Assembly: GCF_009765995.1 (NCBI RefSeq)
Contig: NZ_LMUI01000030.1
Coordinates: forward strand, 1 to 64,000
Reading direction: 5' to 3'
From: Methylocapsa sp. S129
GTDB taxonomy: Bacteria > Pseudomonadota > Alphaproteobacteria > Rhizobiales > Beijerinckiaceae
Length of the DNA stretch: 64,000 bases
Shown: in pieces, positions 61,239 to 64,000 of the stretch
Position numbering within the stretch: position 1 is the first letter of the stretch
How the letters are laid out: the number at the start of each line of letters is the position of its first letter
Notes under the pieces: model-generated
What the model was told of the DNA's origin: nothing
Databases searched by the model: none
The model's input: the letters and a program-made list of their open reading frames with translations, nothing else
Program-made: the position numbers and the translations under genes

Positions 61239-63329
61239 ATGACAAGCACGGCATTGGCGGCTGCGCCCGTTGCAAGCCGCAGTGGCGGCAAGGACATCGG
61301 CTTTGCGGTCGCCATCGTCCTCATTCTCTGCTTTTTCTTTCTGCCGATCCCGGCGATCCTCATCGATCTGGGGATCGCCTTTTCGATAGCGCTGTCCGTC
61401 CTGATTCTGATGGTCTCGCTGTGGATTCAAAAGCCGCTCGAATTTTCGGCCTTTCCGACGGTGCTGCTCGTTGCGACGATCCTGCGTCTCGCGCTTAATA
61501 TCGCGACCACGCGTCTGATCCTATCGCATGGCGCCGAAGGAATGACCGCGGCGGGTTATATCATCGGCGGCTTCGCCAATCTTGTCATGGGCGGCGACTT
61601 CGTCATCGGCATCATTGTCTTCTTGATCCTGATAACGATCAATTTCCTCGTCATCACCAAGGGCGCCACGCGTATTGCCGAAGTCGGCGCGAGATTCACG
61701 CTTGACGCCATCCCGGGCAAGCAAATGGCGATCGACGCCGACCTTTCGGCCGGGTTGATCGACGATAAGCAGGCGCAGCATCGTCGGCGCGAACTCGAGG
61801 AGGAAAGCTCCTTCTTCGGCTCGATGGACGGCGCCTCGAAATTCGTGCGCGGCGACGCGATCGCCGGGCTGATCATTCTGGCCGTCAATATTTTCGGCGG
61901 CATTGTCATCGGCGTCACGCGCCACAGCCTGACCTTGTCGAGCGCCGCCGATATATTCACCAAGCTTTCGGTCGGCGACGGTCTAGTGTCGCAAATCCCC
62001 GCGCTTATCATTTCGCTCGCGGCGGGCCTTCTGGTCGCGAAGGGCGGAACGCGCGGCTCGACGGAAAAGGCGGTGCTCGGCCAGCTCAGCCATTATCCGC
62101 ACGCTCTGTTTCTGGCGGCGTTGCTGATGTTCATTCTGGGTGTGGTTCCCGGCCTTCCTTTCACGCCTTTCGCGATCCTCGGCGGCGTGATGGCGTTTGT
62201 CGGCTATGCGCTCCCTAAGCAACTGGCGAAGGATCGCGCCGTGGTCGCGGCGGAAGCGGCTTTGAGCGAGGAAAAAGCCAGAGCTGAGGCGAAGGGCTCG
62301 GTCAAGGAACAACTCAAGGCCTACGAGATCGAATTGTGCCTGAGCCGGCAGCTCACCACAAAGTTTCTCGCCTCGCATGAGGAGATCGGATCGCGGGTCG
62401 CTAAAATGCGTCGAAAATTTGCGCGCCAATACGGCTTCGTTGTACCCGAGATCAAACTCACAGACGATTTCAAGGCGCCCGCTAAGTCGTATCAGATCCG
62501 CATTCACGGCACGGTGGTGGCGACGCAGGAATTGCGGCTTGGCGAGTTTCTGGTGATTGTCGGCGACGGGCGGGCGCCGAATGTGCCGGGGGATGAGGTT
62601 CGCGAACCGGCCTTCGGCATGAAGGCGATGAGCATTTCCGAGGCCTTCCTCAATGATGTCAAGCGACAAGGTTTCAATACCGTCGACTCGATGTCCGTGT
62701 TGTTGACCCATTTGAGCGAGGTTATTCGCAACAATTTGTCGCAGCTTCTCTCCTACAAAGACATGCGCGCCCTGCTCGACCGGCTGGACCCGGAATATAA
62801 GCGGCTGATCGATGAAATCTGCCCGTCGCAGATTTCCTATTCGGGTCTGCAGGCTGTGCTCAAACTCTTGCTCGCCGAGCGCGTGTCGATCCGCAATCTC
62901 CATCTGATCCTTGAGGCGATCGCCGAGATCGCTCCTCATGCGCGCCGGCCCGAACAGATCGCCGAGCATGTTCGCGTGCGCATGTCGCAGCAAATCTGCG
63001 GCGATCTCACCGACAAGGGCGTGCTGAAGGTGCTGCGCCTTGGCAATCGCTGGGATCTGGCGTTTCACCAAAGCCTCAAGCGCGACGCCAAAGGCGATGT
63101 CGTCGAATTCGACATCGATCCGCGCCTGGTGGAGCAGTTTGGCGCCGAGGCCTCCACCGCCATTCGCGCCCGCATGGACGCTGGCCACCAGTTCGCGGTT
63201 GTCGCCACCGCGGAGACGCGGCCCTATGTCCGCATGATCCTCGAGCGCATGTTTGCGACGCTGCCGGTCCTGTCGCAGCTCGAAATCGCCCGCGGCTTCG
63301 ACGTCGAATCGCTGGGAACGATTGCGTGA
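61239..63329 (+). CDS. flhA: Flagellar export protein FlhA
   Basis: A 696-residue FlhA. The N-terminal half has eight transmembrane segments with the FHIPEP-type conserved sequence [60 protein letters not shown]. The cytoplasmic half (about 340-696) binds export chaperones and substrates. FlhA is the ion-driven export channel component. GAGGGG is 7 bases before ATG 61239; the 153-base gap from fliQ has no gene. The stop overlaps fliR as GTGA. Confidence 0.96.
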   Translation: MTSTALAAAPVASRSGGKDIGFAVAIVLILCFFFLPIPAILIDLGIAFSIALSVLILMVSLWIQKPLEFSAFPTVLLVATILRLALNIATTRLILSHGAEGMTAAGYIIGGFANLVMGGDFVIGIIVFLILITINFLVITKGATRIAEVGARFTLDAIPGKQMAIDADLSAGLIDDKQAQHRRRELEEESSFFGSMDGASKFVRGDAIAGLIILAVNIFGGIVIGVTRHSLTLSSAADIFTKLSVGDGLVSQIPALIISLAAGLLVAKGGTRGSTEKAVLGQLSHYPHALFLAALLMFILGVVPGLPFTPFAILGGVMAFVGYALPKQLAKDRAVVAAEAALSEEKARAEAKGSVKEQLKAYEIELCLSRQLTTKFLASHEEIGSRVAKMRRKFARQYGFVVPEIKLTDDFKAPAKSYQIRIHGTVVATQELRLGEFLVIVGDGRAPNVPGDEVREPAFGMKAMSISEAFLNDVKRQGFNTVDSMSVLLTHLSEVIRNNLSQLLSYKDMRALLDRLDPEYKRLIDEICPSQISYSGLQAVLKLLLAERVSIRNLHLILEAIAEIAPHARRPEQIAEHVRVRMSQQICGDLTDKGVLKVLRLGNRWDLAFHQSLKRDAKGDVVEFDIDPRLVEQFGAEASTAIRARMDAGHQFAVVATAETRPYVRMILERMFATLPVLSQLEIARGFDVESLGTIA

Positions 63330-64000
63330 CGGATTTCGCCTCGGATTTCGGCCTGGATCCGCATACGGCGCTGGGTCCGCACATGATCCTGGGGACCTTC
63401 ATCCTGTTCTGCCGCGTCGGCGCCTGCCTCATGCTGATGCCGGGGTTTTCCAGCCCGCAAATCCCCACTCATGTCCGGTTGTTTCTCGCCCTCGCCGTCA
63501 CTCTAGCGCTGGCGCCTCTCCTGCTCGCCCATATCCCGCTCCAGGCGCTCAGCGAGGAGCCTCTGACGGCCCTGCGGTTCATCGGCGCCGAGCTTCTCGT
63601 CGGCGCCACGATCGGCATGCTCGGACGTCTCTTCCTGCTTGCGCTGGAAACGATGGCGACCGCCGGCGCGATGGCGATCGGCCTTTCCAATCCGTTCGGC
63701 GTCGTCGGCGAGGAATCGGAAATCCTGCCGCCCTTCGTCACTCTCATCACCCTGTCGGCGACGGCGCTCATTTTCGTGATGGACCTCCATTGGGAAGTCT
63801 TTCGCGGCATCGCCGATTCCTATGTCGCAATACCCGTCAAGGAAAATTTCGACGTCAATTTCTCGCTGCTTCAATTCAGCAAATTGTTGACCAGCACATT
63901 TCAGATCGCGTTGCGCATCAGCGCGCCGTTCATCATCTACACCGTCATCATTCAAACAACGGTCAGCGTGATCAATCGATTGACGCCGTACATCTCGATA
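63326..64000 (+). CDS. fliR: Flagellar export apparatus protein FliR, partial
   Basis: The first 225 codons of fliR, running off the window end without a stop. The start is GTG 63326, overlapping the flhA stop. Hydrophobic segments include [59 protein letters not shown] and [15 protein letters not shown], all typical of FliR. FliR forms the core export gate with FliP and FliQ. The gene would normally be about 250-260 residues. Confidence 0.92.
   Translation, partial: MTDFASDFGLDPHTALGPHMILGTFILFCRVGACLMLMPGFSSPQIPTHVRLFLALAVTLALAPLLLAHIPLQALSEEPLTALRFIGAELLVGATIGMLGRLFLLALETMATAGAMAIGLSNPFGVVGEESEILPPFVTLITLSATALIFVMDLHWEVFRGIADSYVAIPVKENFDVNFSLLQFSKLLTSTFQIALRISAPFIIYTVIIQTTVSVINRLTPYISI

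Overview
The window is high-GC alphaproteobacterial DNA, most likely from a member of Hyphomicrobiales (Rhizobiales), perhaps near Beijerinckiaceae/Methylocystaceae. The evidence is gene order and family membership: a dnaJ-like/bolA pair divergent next to cobS and cobT, ruvCAB, the F1FO-ATPase zeta inhibitor (DUF1476), FtcR, and the flgE-flgK-flgL-flaF-flbT-flgD-fliQ-flhA-fliR order typical of Rhizobiales. No rRNA is present and the species cannot be named.

Layout. 0-8.8 kb: cell-envelope and nucleotide-housekeeping genes (divergent polysaccharide deacetylase, RppH, ATPase zeta inhibitor, RdgB, M48 peptidase, nuclease), a Fic toxin with its small antitoxin, a tRNA-Arg(CCT) and an MFS exporter. 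8.8-13.4 kb: an accessory stretch with nested palindromic repeats, a hicBA pair whose toxin has lost its N-terminus, hypotheticals, an alphaproteobacterial LexA box in front of two micro-ORFs, and a MITE-like insertion. 13.4-18.1 kb: an MBOAT acyltransferase followed by three SGNH-type proteins, read as a polysaccharide O-acetylation operon. 18-28 kb: L,D-transpeptidase, YggS, L28, two TA pairs, a broken acyltransferase facing a shortened LytTR regulator, then cobT/cobS, a J-domain protein and BolA. 28-36.6 kb: a YafK-like L,D-transpeptidase, accA, xerD, ruvB, ruvA and ruvC, with a vapBC-type pair between ruvB and ruvA, then a DUF5615/DUF433 pair and an orphan BrnA-like antitoxin. 36.6-41.7 kb: a branched-chain-amino-acid-type ABC importer with fused permeases and a GntR-like operator at its promoter. 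41.7-43.9 kb: a lower-GC island with an unusual XRE-repeat protein, higBA and decayed copies. 43.9-47 kb: Kup and a tartrate/malate dehydrogenase. 47.7-64 kb: flagellar genes from ftcR to a partial fliR, interrupted by a TPR-glycosyltransferase-DUF6165 protein, a GNAT acetyltransferase, an ATP-grasp protein and a PilZ-like protein.

The backbone is conserved housekeeping DNA into which small modules have been inserted repeatedly. Eight toxin-antitoxin-like loci lie within about 40 kb, as do several families of composite palindromic repeats. The best candidates for new biology are the modification island in the flagellar cluster, the XRE protein with tandem repeats and its upstream direct-repeat array, the MBOAT plus triple-SGNH operon, and the LexA box controlling micro-ORFs. 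No complete insertion sequence, prophage or CRISPR array is visible.
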